Below are positions 40,895-48,534 of a stretch of 64,000 nucleotides of DNA, one piece after another (the stretch's first letter is position 1; each line of letters begins with the position of its first letter). Source of the DNA: Streptomyces sp. NBC_01116 (GTDB lineage Bacteria; Actinomycetota; Actinomycetes; Streptomycetales; Streptomycetaceae); contig NZ_CP108644.1 of the NCBI RefSeq assembly GCF_041435495.1, forward strand, positions 4,387,501-4,451,500. The letters are read 5' to 3'. The notes beneath the pieces were generated by a model, which saw nothing but the letters and a program-made list of their open reading frames with translations, had not been told where the DNA came from and ran no database searches. The position numbers and the translations under genes are program-made.

Positions 40895-41104
40895 ATGACC
40901 ATTCCCGTGCTCGTTGAGAGACAGCGCATCGCCCGGCCACATGACGGGGCAAGCGCCAGGAAGAGCAGTCCTTGCGAGGGTGGCGACACCGCGTACAGGA
41001 TCTGGCTCGGCCACACCCATGGCTGCCCCACCTGCCGTGCCGTGACCTCCTGTTCGGCTGCTGTGCGTCTTGGCCGTGCCTGGCGGGAGGCCCGACGCGT
41101 ATGA
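40895..41104 (+). CDS. Small Cys-containing protein, first gene of the coupled cassette
   Basis: 69 residues. ATG 40895 has GAGGAGA upstream. The C-terminal half (YRIWLGHTHGCPTCRAVTSC ... RLGRAWREARR) has a C-x2-C and a third Cys, suggesting metal binding or a small helical adaptor. Similar short proteins accompany XRE regulators in Streptomyces, as I recall. The stop overlaps the next start as ATGA (41101-41104). Confidence 0.7.
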   Translation: MTIPVLVERQRIARPHDGASARKSSPCEGGDTAYRIWLGHTHGCPTCRAVTSCSAAVRLGRAWREARRV

Positions 41105-41400
41105 GGTGTTTCGCGGAGGGGGATGCGCACGACATCCCGATCGCGGACGGCCCCGGGGCCTACTGCCCGGAGCATGAGGTGACGTTGCTATGGCGTGGTG
41201 ACCCGATCACCTCAGCTGATGTGCCTCAGGGTTCGGTGGCTGATCTGGCCGGGTTGTCGGCGGGTGCGGCCGGTCCGTACGGCGTTGTCTGCCGCAGCGC
41301 TTTGGTGACGGGTCTGGCCGACGTGCACGCCCTCTGCCTGCGGCCGGACTGTGTCTGCCCGTGCCATGCCGTGGCCACCGCTCTTCGCGAAGCCGGATGA
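41101..41400 (+). CDS. Cys-rich hypothetical protein, second cassette gene
   Basis: 99 residues. ATG 41101 is within an ATGA overlap. It has a Cys/His pair near residues 23-26 (AYCPEHEVTLLW) and a Cys-dense C-terminal motif (CLRPDCVCPCHA), probably one or two metal sites. No family is recognised. Codon use is normal high G+C, so it is likely a real gene despite its small size. Confidence 0.7.
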   Translation: MRCFAEGDAHDIPIADGPGAYCPEHEVTLLWRGDPITSADVPQGSVADLAGLSAGAAGPYGVVCRSALVTGLADVHALCLRPDCVCPCHAVATALREAG

Positions 41401-41621
41401 GCATCAACTTCTCGGCAACAGATGTCCGTACGTGCGAGGCCTGTTGGCGCGCACCGGTCGCCGCCGTACGGCGCACCGGGGGCGGGCGGGACCTTCTGTG
41501 CCGGGCGTGTGCCGAGGGTGGCTGTCCGCGCCGGGTCGATCTCTTCCCTCCGTACGGCATCTACCGACTGCACCGTCCTGCCAACCAAACAGCTTCACCG
41601 ATCAGAGGAGATGGACGATGA
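41397..41621 (+). CDS. Zinc-ribbon small protein, third cassette gene
   Basis: 74 residues from ATG 41397 in an ATGA overlap. Two CxxC pairs (TCEACWRAP and LLCRACAEGGC) form a probable zinc ribbon, then RRVDLFPPYGIYRLH. An adaptor or nucleic-acid/protein-binding role is possible; none can be assigned. The stop overlaps the peptide gene start, again ATGA. Confidence 0.7.
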   Translation: MSINFSATDVRTCEACWRAPVAAVRRTGGGRDLLCRACAEGGCPRRVDLFPPYGIYRLHRPANQTASPIRGDGR

Positions 41622-41749
41622 CCTTCAACCCCGTACGGGCCGATGCCGGTAAGCACGGTGGGCAGCCGTCGGACAAGCCGTGGACGCCGCCGTCGGAGCC
41701 GAAGCCGTCTCCGGACGGCAGCCGCCCCCAGTGTTTCCCGCAGCCATGA
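41618..41749 (+). CDS. 43-residue Pro/Ser-rich peptide, candidate modified-peptide precursor
   Basis: ATG 41618 lies within an ATGA overlap and AGAGGAGATGG precedes it. The peptide is hydrophilic: MTFNPVRADAGKHGG, then a Pro/Ser/Lys-rich middle (PWTPPSEPKPSPDG), ending with one Cys (SRPQCFPQP). It contains Asp and Asn residues that a PIMT-like methyltransferase could target. It directly precedes and overlaps the methyltransferase gene. It may be a RiPP-type precursor or a small regulator; no known leader motif is recognised and no ATP-grasp or lanthionine enzyme is adjacent. Confidence 0.6.
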   Translation: MTFNPVRADAGKHGGQPSDKPWTPPSEPKPSPDGSRPQCFPQP

Positions 41750-42858
41750 GCACCGCACACCCGGCACCCACCTACCCATCCCTGGTACGGGAGTTGGCCG
41801 ATCGTGGATTGCTCACTGCCCGGTGGCGGCGGGTGTTCGAGGCCGTGCCGCGCAGCCGGTTCGTCCCGGAGGCTGTGTGGCGGCAGTTGCCCGACCGGTG
41901 TGAGGCGGTGGTGGGGACAGATGCGTGGCTGGCGCTGGTGAACAGTGACGAGCCGGTCGTCACGCAGCTCGACGACGGGGCTGTGGGCGGGCCGGGTGTC
42001 GCGACGTCGTCGAACTCGATGCCCTCGATGGTCGCCCGCATGCTGGGCCTCCTCGAAGTCTCCGATGGGCAGCGGGTACTGGAGATCGGGACCGGCACCG
42101 GGTACGTCGCCGCGTTGCTCTGCGAGCGGCTCGGTGACGATCTCATCCACAGTGTCGAGCTGGACCCGGTCGTGGCCCGGCAGGCGGCCGACGCCCTCGC
42201 GCAGGCCGGATACCGGCCGCATCTGCGCGTCGGGGACGGCGAGCAGCCCTGGCCCGGACTGGGGCCCGTCGACCGGCTGATCGCCACCTGCGCCTTGCGG
42301 TACGTCCCGTACGCCCTGCTCCGGCAGGTCCGCCCCGGTGGGGTCGCCGTGGCCCCGCTCGCCCGGGAGTTCTGGTCCGGAGCGCTGGTCCAGCTCCGCG
42401 TACAGGACGACGGCACCGCGACCGGGCCGTTCTGCGGCGGGGCCACGTACATGCCGATGCGCGCCCATCGTCTGCCCGACCTCCACGACGTGCGGGGCAA
42501 GGGGCGGTCCCGTGCGGCGGGCCTGGACCCCGCCCGGCTGCTTGATCTCGGGTTCGCCCTGTTCGCCGGGGCGCGCCTCCCCGGTGTACGGCTCATCCAC
42601 CAGAGCACGGCCGAAGGCGCCCGGGTCTGGGTGTCCCGGGAGAACGGATCCGGAGCGATGGCCGCCTCCGGGGATGAGGTGTGGCAGTACGGGCCCGGGT
42701 TCCTGTGGGAGGAGATCGAGCAGGTCTGGTGGGAGTACGAGGCGGCGGGACGGCCCGACGCCGGGCAGTTCGGGCTGACCGTGACCGGCCGCGGTCAGTA
42801 CGTATGGCTCCGGGATCCGGGCGAGGTCATCCGGCCCAGCAGGGCATACCCGTATTAG
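41746..42858 (+). CDS. PIMT-like SAM-dependent methyltransferase
   Basis: 370 residues from ATG 41746, overlapping the peptide stop as ATGA. The N-terminal half is protein-L-isoaspartate O-methyltransferase-like: FEAVPRSRFVPE, the SAM motif VLEIGTGTGYVAALL, post-I acidic SVELDPVV, and the region after it. The C-terminal ~170 residues are an extra domain (GPFCGGATYMPMRAHRLPD ... GQYVWLRDP), as in methyltransferases linked to ribosomal peptide systems such as the ATP-grasp and FxLD groups. The substrate is inferred to be the upstream peptide. Confidence 0.88.
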   Translation: MSTAHPAPTYPSLVRELADRGLLTARWRRVFEAVPRSRFVPEAVWRQLPDRCEAVVGTDAWLALVNSDEPVVTQLDDGAVGGPGVATSSNSMPSMVARMLGLLEVSDGQRVLEIGTGTGYVAALLCERLGDDLIHSVELDPVVARQAADALAQAGYRPHLRVGDGEQPWPGLGPVDRLIATCALRYVPYALLRQVRPGGVAVAPLAREFWSGALVQLRVQDDGTATGPFCGGATYMPMRAHRLPDLHDVRGKGRSRAAGLDPARLLDLGFALFAGARLPGVRLIHQSTAEGARVWVSRENGSGAMAASGDEVWQYGPGFLWEEIEQVWWEYEAAGRPDAGQFGLTVTGRGQYVWLRDPGEVIRPSRAYPY

Positions 42859-43136
42859 GCCACCTGTGCAGCCCTCCTGCTCTGTGCCTACGTGCCCACT
42901 CGGCGAGCGAGACGCGACCGGGGTAGCGACGGACAAGGGCTTCCTCGACCTCCGCGGCTGGCTCGGGCAGCAGTTGAACCCTGGCGCGCGGGCGAATGTT
43001 CACGAGTTTGACGGCACGGTGCCCGCTCCGGGTGGACGGATGCCATGATCGCTTAGCGGCCTCGCACCTCGGCATGCCATCCGGCAGTGCCGGGCCGTAG
43101 TGCGACAGCGTGACCAACGGAAGGGACCGACCCGGC
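42859..43136. other. Gap after the cassette
   Basis: 278 bp. Short frames exist on both strands (a 60-codon plus-strand frame from GTG 42866 starting QPSCSVPTCPLGE, and a 103-codon minus-strand frame), but neither has a convincing start signal or recognisable family. Treated as non-coding or gene remnants. Confidence 0.4.
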
Positions 43137-43733
43137 ATGCGCAGACTCGTCCACTACATCGCCACCACCCTCGATGGCTTCATCGCGGGCCCGGACGGCG
43201 GGGACCCCACCGGTCCCAACGGCTTCTGGCCCATACCGGAGGACTACATACAGCACCTCGTGGCCGAGTACCCGGAGACGCTGCCCGTCCAGGCCCGGCA
43301 GGCTTTGTCCGTCACGGCGGAGGGCACGCACTTCGACACCGTGCTGGAGGGGCGGCGCAGCTACGAGATCGGTCTTGCGGCCAGCATCACCGACGCCTAC
43401 CCCCACCTTCGTCACCTGGTGTTCTCCCGGACCCTGACCGAGAGCCCGGACCCGGCCGTCGAATTGGTCGCCGACGACCCGGTGGCGACCGTGCGCGAAC
43501 TCAAGCAGCAGGACGGCAAGGACATCTGGCTCCTGGGCGGCGCTGAACTCGCGGGCTCCCTGTACGCCGAGATCGACACACTCATCCTCAAACTCGGCCC
43601 GCTGACCATCGGCGACGGGATCCCGCTGTTCTCCCGCAAGGCTGCCTTCGACCCGCGCACCTGGACACTCGCAGACCACACCGCCCTCAAGAGCGGCGCG
43701 GTGTTCCTCACGTACACGCGCGTCGGAAGCTGA
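43137..43733 (+). CDS. Dihydrofolate reductase/RibD-C family oxidoreductase
   Basis: 198 residues. ATG 43137 has GGAAGGGA about 10 bp upstream. The fold signature is RRLVHYIATTLDGFIAGPDG at the start, GRRSYEIG, HLVFSRTL, DIWLLGGAELAGSLY and a C-terminal beta strand. Members are NADPH-dependent reductases of unknown small substrates, common in actinomycetes. A single gene, plus strand. Confidence 0.9.
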   Translation: MRRLVHYIATTLDGFIAGPDGGDPTGPNGFWPIPEDYIQHLVAEYPETLPVQARQALSVTAEGTHFDTVLEGRRSYEIGLAASITDAYPHLRHLVFSRTLTESPDPAVELVADDPVATVRELKQQDGKDIWLLGGAELAGSLYAEIDTLILKLGPLTIGDGIPLFSRKAAFDPRTWTLADHTALKSGAVFLTYTRVGS

Positions 43734-44027
43734 ACGCCCCGGACGAGCGGCGGCTCGTGGAGGCCGGGCGCGGGCGCGCCTCAGAGGGTCACGCAAGCGC
43801 CGCCGTGCCGCGGCGCCAAGGCCGTGGACGGCTGCAACAGAGGCGAGCAGCGCGGGGCGCCCGAGTTGGCTCGCGGGGGCGCGACCTTCGGCTCTGGGCA
43901 TGATCATGACTTTTCCCGGAGAACATCGCGATGCTGCCCTCGCAAGCCCCCCAGTACTGTCGAAGCTCGTGAACACCACCCGACCGTGGATCTGAGTGCC
44001 CCCCAAACCCGTGAACAACTGACGGCA

Positions 44028-44150
44028 CTACTGGCGAATAGAGCCGGCGAGGGCGTGTTCGGCGGCGTCGGAGACGAAGCGGGAGAAGCCCCGGGCGCCT
44101 GTGCTGGCTTCGACCTCGCTCGCAAGCGATCTGGGGATGGTGACGGACTT
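44028..44150 (-). pseudogene. Remnant resembling a short antitoxin (no start codon)
   Basis: On the minus strand one frame reads KSVTIPRSLASEVEA, then GARGFSRFVSDAAEHALAG, ending at TAG 44028-44030. This is the pattern of a ribbon-helix-helix-like or similar antitoxin. No ATG/GTG/TTG precedes it in frame before a stop near 44,180. It is probably a truncated gene beside tRNA-Ser. The remaining 290 bp to the left hold nothing recognised. Confidence 0.4.
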
Positions 44151-44197
44151 CTGACGGTGGTCTCGCGTTTTCGCGGCCGTGCATCACCGGGCGTACG

Positions 44198-44238
44198 CAA
44201 AAAACCCCCTTGACCGCGTCTCCGCAGATCAAGGGGGT
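44198..44238 (-). terminator. Terminator of tRNA-Ser
   Basis: A stem pairs 44204-44213 (ACCCCCTTGA) with 44229-44238, followed on the minus strand by TTTTTTG. It stands 8 bp beyond the tRNA 3' end. A standard rho-independent terminator. Confidence 0.88.
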
Positions 44239-44245
44239 GTAAGAG

Positions 44246-44333
44246 CGGTAGCGGTGGGATTTGAACCCACGGTGACGGGTTACGCCACACTCGCTTTCGA
44301 GGCGAGCTCCTTCGGCCGCTCGGACACGCTACC
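44246..44333 (-). tRNA. tRNA-Ser, anticodon CGA
   Basis: An 88-nt cloverleaf on the minus strand. The 5' acceptor GGTAGCG pairs with CGCTACC at the 3' end, with discriminator G. The anticodon loop CTCGAAA gives CGA. A long variable arm (GTAACCCGTC region) is typical of class II tRNA-Ser, and the T-loop is GTTCAAATC. CCA is not encoded. It forms the right border of the accessory island, a usual integration target. Confidence 0.96.
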
Positions 44334-44446
44334 GAGAGAGAGCTTAGACCATCCCGGGGCGTGGACAGAAATCGGTTCTCGGGAGCGGGGCCCTACCCGG
44401 TCGGGCGGCCGGGCCGTACCTGGTCGGTCGGCCAGCGCGTACCTGG

Positions 44447-44971
44447 TCAGAGCGTGCGGAAGAAGGCCGTCAGCTGCTCGGCGCAGGTGTCCTCCAGGAC
44501 GCCGCCGATCACCTCCGGGCGGTGGTTGAGGCGGCGGTCGCGGACGACGTCCCAGAGGGAGCCGGCCGCGCCCGCCTTCTCGTCGCGGGCTCCGTAGACG
44601 ACCCGGGCGACACGGGACTGGACCAGGGCGCCCGCGCACATCGTGCAGGGCTCCAGGGTGACCACCAGCGTGCAGCCGGTCAGGCGCCACGCGCCGTGGG
44701 ACTCGGCCGCCCGGCGCAGGGCCAGGATCTCGGCGTGTGCGGTCGGGTCGCCGGTGGCCTCGCGTTCGTTGTGGGCGGCGGCCAGCTCCGCGCCGTCGGG
44801 GCCGAGGACGACGGCGCCGACCGGCACATCGCCGGCCGACGCCGCCCGCCCGGCCTCGGCCAGGGCGCGGCGCATCGGTGCCTGCCAGGGATCGCGTACG
44901 GGGTCGGGCTCGGGTACGCGTACGGGATCCGGGGCGGGCTCGGGTGAGGGGTTCGGCGGTCCGGCGGTCAC
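44447..44971 (-). CDS. tadA: tRNA-specific adenosine deaminase TadA
   Basis: 174 residues. It makes inosine at the wobble position of tRNA-Arg(ACG). Zinc motifs are THAEILALRRA (HAE) and EPCTMCAGALVQSRV (PCxxC). The N-terminal ~28 residues (PEPAPDPVRVPEPDPVRDP) are a low-complexity extension; the core starts at QAPMRRALAEA. Start GTG 44971. Its usual partner gene lies upstream on the same strand, though separated by a repeat-rich gap. Confidence 0.95.
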   Translation of the reverse strand: MTAGPPNPSPEPAPDPVRVPEPDPVRDPWQAPMRRALAEAGRAASAGDVPVGAVVLGPDGAELAAAHNEREATGDPTAHAEILALRRAAESHGAWRLTGCTLVVTLEPCTMCAGALVQSRVARVVYGARDEKAGAAGSLWDVVRDRRLNHRPEVIGGVLEDTCAEQLTAFFRTL

Positions 44972-44984
44972 CCGCGGACCCTAA

Positions 44985-45192
44985 CGGACGGGACAGGACG
45001 GACATGCGACGGGGACGGACACGCGACGGGACGGATCCACGCCGGGGACGGATCCACGGCGAGAAACGACATGCGACGCAGACGGATCCACGACGCGGAC
45101 GGATCCACGACGGGGGCGGACAAGCGGCAGGACAGGGACAGGGACAGGGACAGAGACAGGGGCAGGGGCAGGGGCAGGGACAGGGACAGGGG
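44985..45192. repeat. Two blocks of tandem short repeats between tadA and its partner
   Basis: At 44,985-45,120 a unit close to GACGGATCCACG recurs at least five times among GACGGGACG words. At 45,131-45,192 a hexamer GACAGG/GGGCAG is repeated about ten times. No gene is visible; slippage-prone DNA. Confidence 0.75.
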
Positions 45193-45236
45193 ATTGAGGC
45201 AGGCGTACGGCGGGACCGAACGCTTGTCGGCCCGGC

Positions 45237-45812
45237 CTAGCGGACCGACTCCAGGACCTCCGCCGCTCCCACGGCCTCCGCGATCTCCGCGAGTGCGTCG
45301 GTCTGCAGGGTGAGCAGCTCCTTCTCGGACATCCCGAGGTCCGCGAGGACCCCGAGCTCCCCGATCGGACCCGCCGGCACGGCGTCCGGGTCGGGGCCGT
45401 CCTCGTCCGGGTCGACGGCCGCGGGGGCGGACCGTTCCGGTTCGCCGTCCTCGGTGCCGTCGAGGTCGACGAGCTCCTCCAGGGCGGCGATCTCGTCCTC
45501 GGCCCCTGATTCACGGCCGAGGATTTCGTCGGTGAGCAGGATCTCCCCGTACGAGGAGCGGGCGGCGGCGGACGCGTCCGAGACGTAGATTCGGGGGTCC
45601 TCCTCACCGTCCACCCGGACGACGCCGAACCAGGCGTCCTCCTGCTCGATGTAGACCAGGACCGTGTCCTCGTCCACCGAGGCCTCCCGGGCCAGATCCG
45701 TCAGATCGGACAGGGTCTCCACATCGTCGAGCTCTGTATCGCTCGCTTCCCACCCGTCTTCGGTGCGCGCGAGCAGTGCGGCGAAGTACACCGTGACTCT
45801 CCCACTGGTCAT
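45237..45812 (-). CDS. tRNA adenosine deaminase-associated protein
   Basis: 191 residues. ATG 45812 (MTSGRVTVYFAALLARTEDGWEASDTELDDVETL) matches the actinobacterial family always found near tadA. The middle is very acidic (DGTEDGEPERSAPAAVDPDEDGPDPD); the C-terminus is helical (LGMSEKELLTLQTDALAEIAEAVG). The biochemical role is not established; association with TadA is inferred from conserved neighbourhood. Confidence 0.85.
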   Translation of the reverse strand: MTSGRVTVYFAALLARTEDGWEASDTELDDVETLSDLTDLAREASVDEDTVLVYIEQEDAWFGVVRVDGEEDPRIYVSDASAAARSSYGEILLTDEILGRESGAEDEIAALEELVDLDGTEDGEPERSAPAAVDPDEDGPDPDAVPAGPIGELGVLADLGMSEKELLTLQTDALAEIAEAVGAAEVLESVR

Positions 45813-46008
45813 AGGCGAATCGGTCCGGCGGGAGGGCGAACGGTGATCCGTCCGTCCTGAGCCCCGCCCAATCGGCATCGTGGCAGAAACAAGCGCCGTG
45901 CGAGACCTCTTCGGCCGTTGCGTCGGCCATCAGTTCCAGGAGTGCCTGGTCGGCCGTCTCCCTGACGAGCCGATCGGCGGGGGAGTGCGCCGGTGGTACG
46001 AGGAGGAT

Positions 46009-46251
46009 TCACCAGCGGAACGTGCGCATCCGCATCTGCTGCCGCATACGGGCGGCACGGGCGCGGCGCGGCTGCACCCGGTCGCGCAGCTGCTTGGCCT
46101 CGTGGAGTTCGCGGAGGAACTGGGCGCGTCGCCGGCGGCGGGCGGCGTCACTCTCCTGCGCGTCCTCGACGTCGTTCGTCGCGCCCTCGGCGTCGCGCCC
46201 TTCGCGCGGCCCGCGCGAGGCCGGGTCGCTCCGCAGTTCCCCGTCAGCCAT
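46009..46251 (-). CDS. Conserved small Arg-rich protein
   Basis: 80 residues from ATG 46251. An acidic N-terminus (MADGELRSDPASRGPREGRD) is followed by a basic helical C-terminus (RRAQFLRELHEAKQLRDRV, RAARMRQQMRMRTFRW). It is probably nucleic-acid or ribosome associated by composition only. Divergent from upp across 102 bp. I recall similar proteins at this place in Streptomyces but no function. Confidence 0.65.
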   Translation of the reverse strand: MADGELRSDPASRGPREGRDAEGATNDVEDAQESDAARRRRRAQFLRELHEAKQLRDRVQPRRARAARMRQQMRMRTFRW

Positions 46252-46353
46252 CCACACACCACCCCAGTGCTGGGTCCGTATGCCCCCACCTTCCCTCCGA
46301 ACAGGTGGTTGATGCCAGCGCAGAGCATCGGGCGGCGCGGTTACTGTTGACAC

Positions 46354-46989
46354 ATGCGGATCCACGTCGTCGACCACCCGCTGGTGGCGCACAAACTCAC
46401 CACGCTGCGCGACAAGCGCACCGACTCCCCGACCTTCCGGCGGCTCGCCGACGAGCTGGTCACCCTTCTCGCCTACGAGGCCACCCGGGATGTGCGCACC
46501 GAGCAGGTCGACATCGAGACCCCGGTGACACCCACGACCGGGGTGAAGCTCTCGCACCCCCGGCCCCTGGTCGTCCCGATCCTGCGCGCCGGTCTGGGCA
46601 TGCTGGACGGCATGGTGCGGCTGCTGCCGACCGCCGAAGTGGGCTTCCTCGGCATGATCCGCAACGAGGAGACGCTCCAGGCGGAGACGTACGCGACCCG
46701 GATGCCCGAGGACCTCTCCGGCCGCCAGGTCTACGTCCTGGACCCGATGCTGGCCACCGGCGGCACCCTCGTCGCGGCCATCCGCGAGCTGATCAGGCGC
46801 GGCGCCGACGATGTCACCGCCGTCGTCCTCCTCGCGGCGCCCGAGGGCGTCGAGGTGATGGAGCGCGAGCTGGCCGGGACCCCGGTCACCGTCGTCACCG
46901 CCTCCGTGGACGAGCGGCTCAACGAGAACGGCTACATCGTGCCGGGCCTCGGGGACGCGGGCGACCGGATGTACGGCACGGCCGAGTAG
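46354..46989 (+). CDS. upp: Uracil phosphoribosyltransferase
   Basis: 211 residues. It converts uracil and PRPP to UMP in pyrimidine salvage. It begins MRIHVVDHPLVAHKLTTLRDK, has the PRPP loop YVLDPMLATGGTL and ends with the uracil-binding YIVPGLGDAGDRMYGT. Length and sequence are standard. No ribosome-binding site is evident and TACTGT lies about 10 bp upstream of the ATG, so a leaderless message is possible. Confidence 0.97.
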   Translation: MRIHVVDHPLVAHKLTTLRDKRTDSPTFRRLADELVTLLAYEATRDVRTEQVDIETPVTPTTGVKLSHPRPLVVPILRAGLGMLDGMVRLLPTAEVGFLGMIRNEETLQAETYATRMPEDLSGRQVYVLDPMLATGGTLVAAIRELIRRGADDVTAVVLLAAPEGVEVMERELAGTPVTVVTASVDERLNENGYIVPGLGDAGDRMYGTAE

Positions 46990-47034
46990 GTCCTCCGGGC
47001 GCCGAGGGGCCGGGTAGGGCCGTTCCACGGTTTC

Positions 47035-47092
47035 GCGCCCCGTTCCGGCTCGTACGTATGCGTACGGTGCCGGGACGGGGCGCTTTCGTGTG
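47035..47092. terminator. Bidirectional hairpin between upp and the LytR_C gene
   Basis: A long stem with small mismatches pairs GCGCCCCGTTCCGGCTCGTACG with CGTACGGTGCCGGGACGGGGCGC around a TATG loop (parts quoted below 20 nt each: GCGCCCCGTTCCGG / CCGGGACGGGGCGC). It stands 46 bp after upp and just before the convergent stop. Confidence 0.75.
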
Positions 47093-47098
47093 CGGGGT

Positions 47099-47725
47099 TC
47101 AGCAGGAGGGGGACGGGGCCGGGGCCGGCTTCGTCAGGGCCGTCATCGCGGCGGTGGCCTCCTTCGGGGTGCTGAACGCCTTGAACTTCGCCCCGAGGAT
47201 CAGGTCGACCTCGCCCGTTGTGCGGGTGTCGGTCTTCTGCACGGTGCCCGCCAGCTGGGTGCCGAGCACCGTGAAACTGCCGTTCGTCGCGGTCGGCGCG
47301 CCGAGCAGCACGCCCGTTCCCGGCACCTTCTTGTCGTACGCCTTCGACGCGTTGCCCACCTCGCCGATGGTGAAACCGCGCTTCTTGAGCTCCTCGGCCG
47401 CGGACTTGGCCAGTCCGCCGCGCGTCGTCGCGTTGTAGACGTTGACCTTGATGGCGGCGGGTTTCGGCAGTGCCTTGGCCGGGGCCGCCGACGGCTTCGC
47501 GGTGGGGCAGTCCCGCTTGTGGTCGGCCGCGCTGGCGCTCTTGTCGCCGCCGGTGAAGACGTCGATGAGCTGCAAGGTGCCCCAGCCGGCCAGGCTGAGG
47601 GCGACGACGGCTCCGATGCCCGCGAGGACCAGCCTGCGGCGGTGCGGGGGGCGACGCATACGGGGATAGGCGTCGCCCGTGATGCGGTACTTTCCGCCCA
47701 TGCCGGGGGGAGTGAGCATGCTCAT
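47099..47725 (-). CDS. LytR C-terminal domain (LytR_C) membrane protein
   Basis: 208 residues. The N-terminal cytoplasmic tail is basic (RMRRPPHRRR), followed by one TM helix (LVLAGIGAVVALSLAGWGTLQLIDVF) and an extracellular LytR_C domain (IKVNVYNATTRGGLAKSAAEELKKRGFTIGEV ... VDLILGAKFKAF). Such domains accompany LCP cell-wall ligases; this stand-alone form is common in actinomycetes. It ends with a Pro/Ser tail and a terminal Cys. Confidence 0.88.
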   Translation of the reverse strand: MSMLTPPGMGGKYRITGDAYPRMRRPPHRRRLVLAGIGAVVALSLAGWGTLQLIDVFTGGDKSASAADHKRDCPTAKPSAAPAKALPKPAAIKVNVYNATTRGGLAKSAAEELKKRGFTIGEVGNASKAYDKKVPGTGVLLGAPTATNGSFTVLGTQLAGTVQKTDTRTTGEVDLILGAKFKAFSTPKEATAAMTALTKPAPAPSPSC

Positions 47726-47952
47726 GGACGCAGCGTAGTGCGGCCGGTGATGACGCGTACAAAATGATCAACGCATGGCACCCGGATGAGCGCGAAAACA
47801 CCCGAAAGGCCCGAATCGGGCCCCGATGAGGTGGGGAACCCAGGCGGGGCGTGCAAACCCGGGTGGGGTGTGGAAGCCCGGGTGAGGCGGGAAGCCGGGG
47901 GAGGCGTGCCGGCGCTCTCGCGGCGGTGCGCGTGGGTGGCCGGGAGGTGGCG

Positions 47953-48249
47953 TCAGCCCAGGTCGAGGACGCGGGCGTGCAGGACCTGGCGCTGCTGGAG
48001 CGCGGCCCGGACCGCCCGGTGCAGCCCGTCCTCCAGGTAGAGGTCGCCCTGCCACTTCACGACGTGGGCGAACAGGTCGCCGTAGAACGTGGAGTCCTCG
48101 GCGAGGAGGGTCTCCAGGTCCAGCTGGCCCTTGGTGGTCACGAGCTGGTCCAGGCGAACCGGACGCGGCGCGACGTCCGCCCACTGGCGGGTGCTTTCCC
48201 GGCCGTGGTCGGGGTATGGCTTCCCATTTCCGATGCGCTTGAAGATCAC
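47953..48249 (-). CDS. Conserved small protein, ParB-like motif
   Basis: 98 residues, starting MIFKRIGNGKPYPDHGRE. The C-terminal half has DLFAHVVKWQGDLYLEDGLHRAVRAALQQRQVLHARVLDL, where DGLHRAVRAAL resembles the ParB/Srx DGxHR box. It is highly conserved in Streptomyces, as I recall, next to LytR_C and upp. No activity is assigned; a nucleotide- or kinase-like ParB-fold role is conceivable. Confidence 0.75.
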   Translation of the reverse strand: MIFKRIGNGKPYPDHGRESTRQWADVAPRPVRLDQLVTTKGQLDLETLLAEDSTFYGDLFAHVVKWQGDLYLEDGLHRAVRAALQQRQVLHARVLDLG

Positions 48250-48382
48250 ACGGAAAGCCTACCGGGCAAGGGCCACCGGGCGCAGCCAGGGAAGCTCGCC
48301 GTGGTGCCGGTGCAAAGGCCGCATAGCAGACCGTAAGGGAGGATATCGAGACTGGGGGTACGGGGGCAGGTGGTACGCGAGT

Positions 48383-48425
48383 GGGCCCGGTGCGGGAGGC
48401 GTACCTCGGATCCCGCACCGGGCCC
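48383..48425. terminator. 15-bp perfect hairpin downstream of the aminopeptidase gene
   Basis: GGGCCCGGTGCGGGA (48383-48397) and its exact complement (48411-48425) enclose a 13-nt loop. It lies 110 bp past the aminopeptidase stop on the minus strand; a strong terminator or mRNA-end structure. Confidence 0.8.
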
Positions 48426-48534
48426 CTGTCTGTTCGGTTCACTGCGCCGACGGTTCACCGCTTACGGTCGCCGCGTCGGTTCGTCGCTCGCGGGGGCCGT
48501 TCCGCGGTGGCCGCCGGCCGCCGGCCGCCGGCCG

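Noticed and set aside
41746..42858. Housekeeping protein-repair PIMT
   Set aside because: The long extra C-terminal domain and tight coupling to four small genes are unlike the stand-alone repair enzyme, although that activity cannot be excluded.
43824..44213. 129-codon plus-strand frame before the tRNA
   Set aside because: No family resemblance and no ribosome-binding site, and it runs into the tRNA terminator; composition is that of a shadow frame.
46252..47028. Minus-strand frame through upp, continuous with the small gene at 46009-46251
   Set aside because: It is the antisense of upp; only the last 80 residues after ATG 46251 have a sensible composition.
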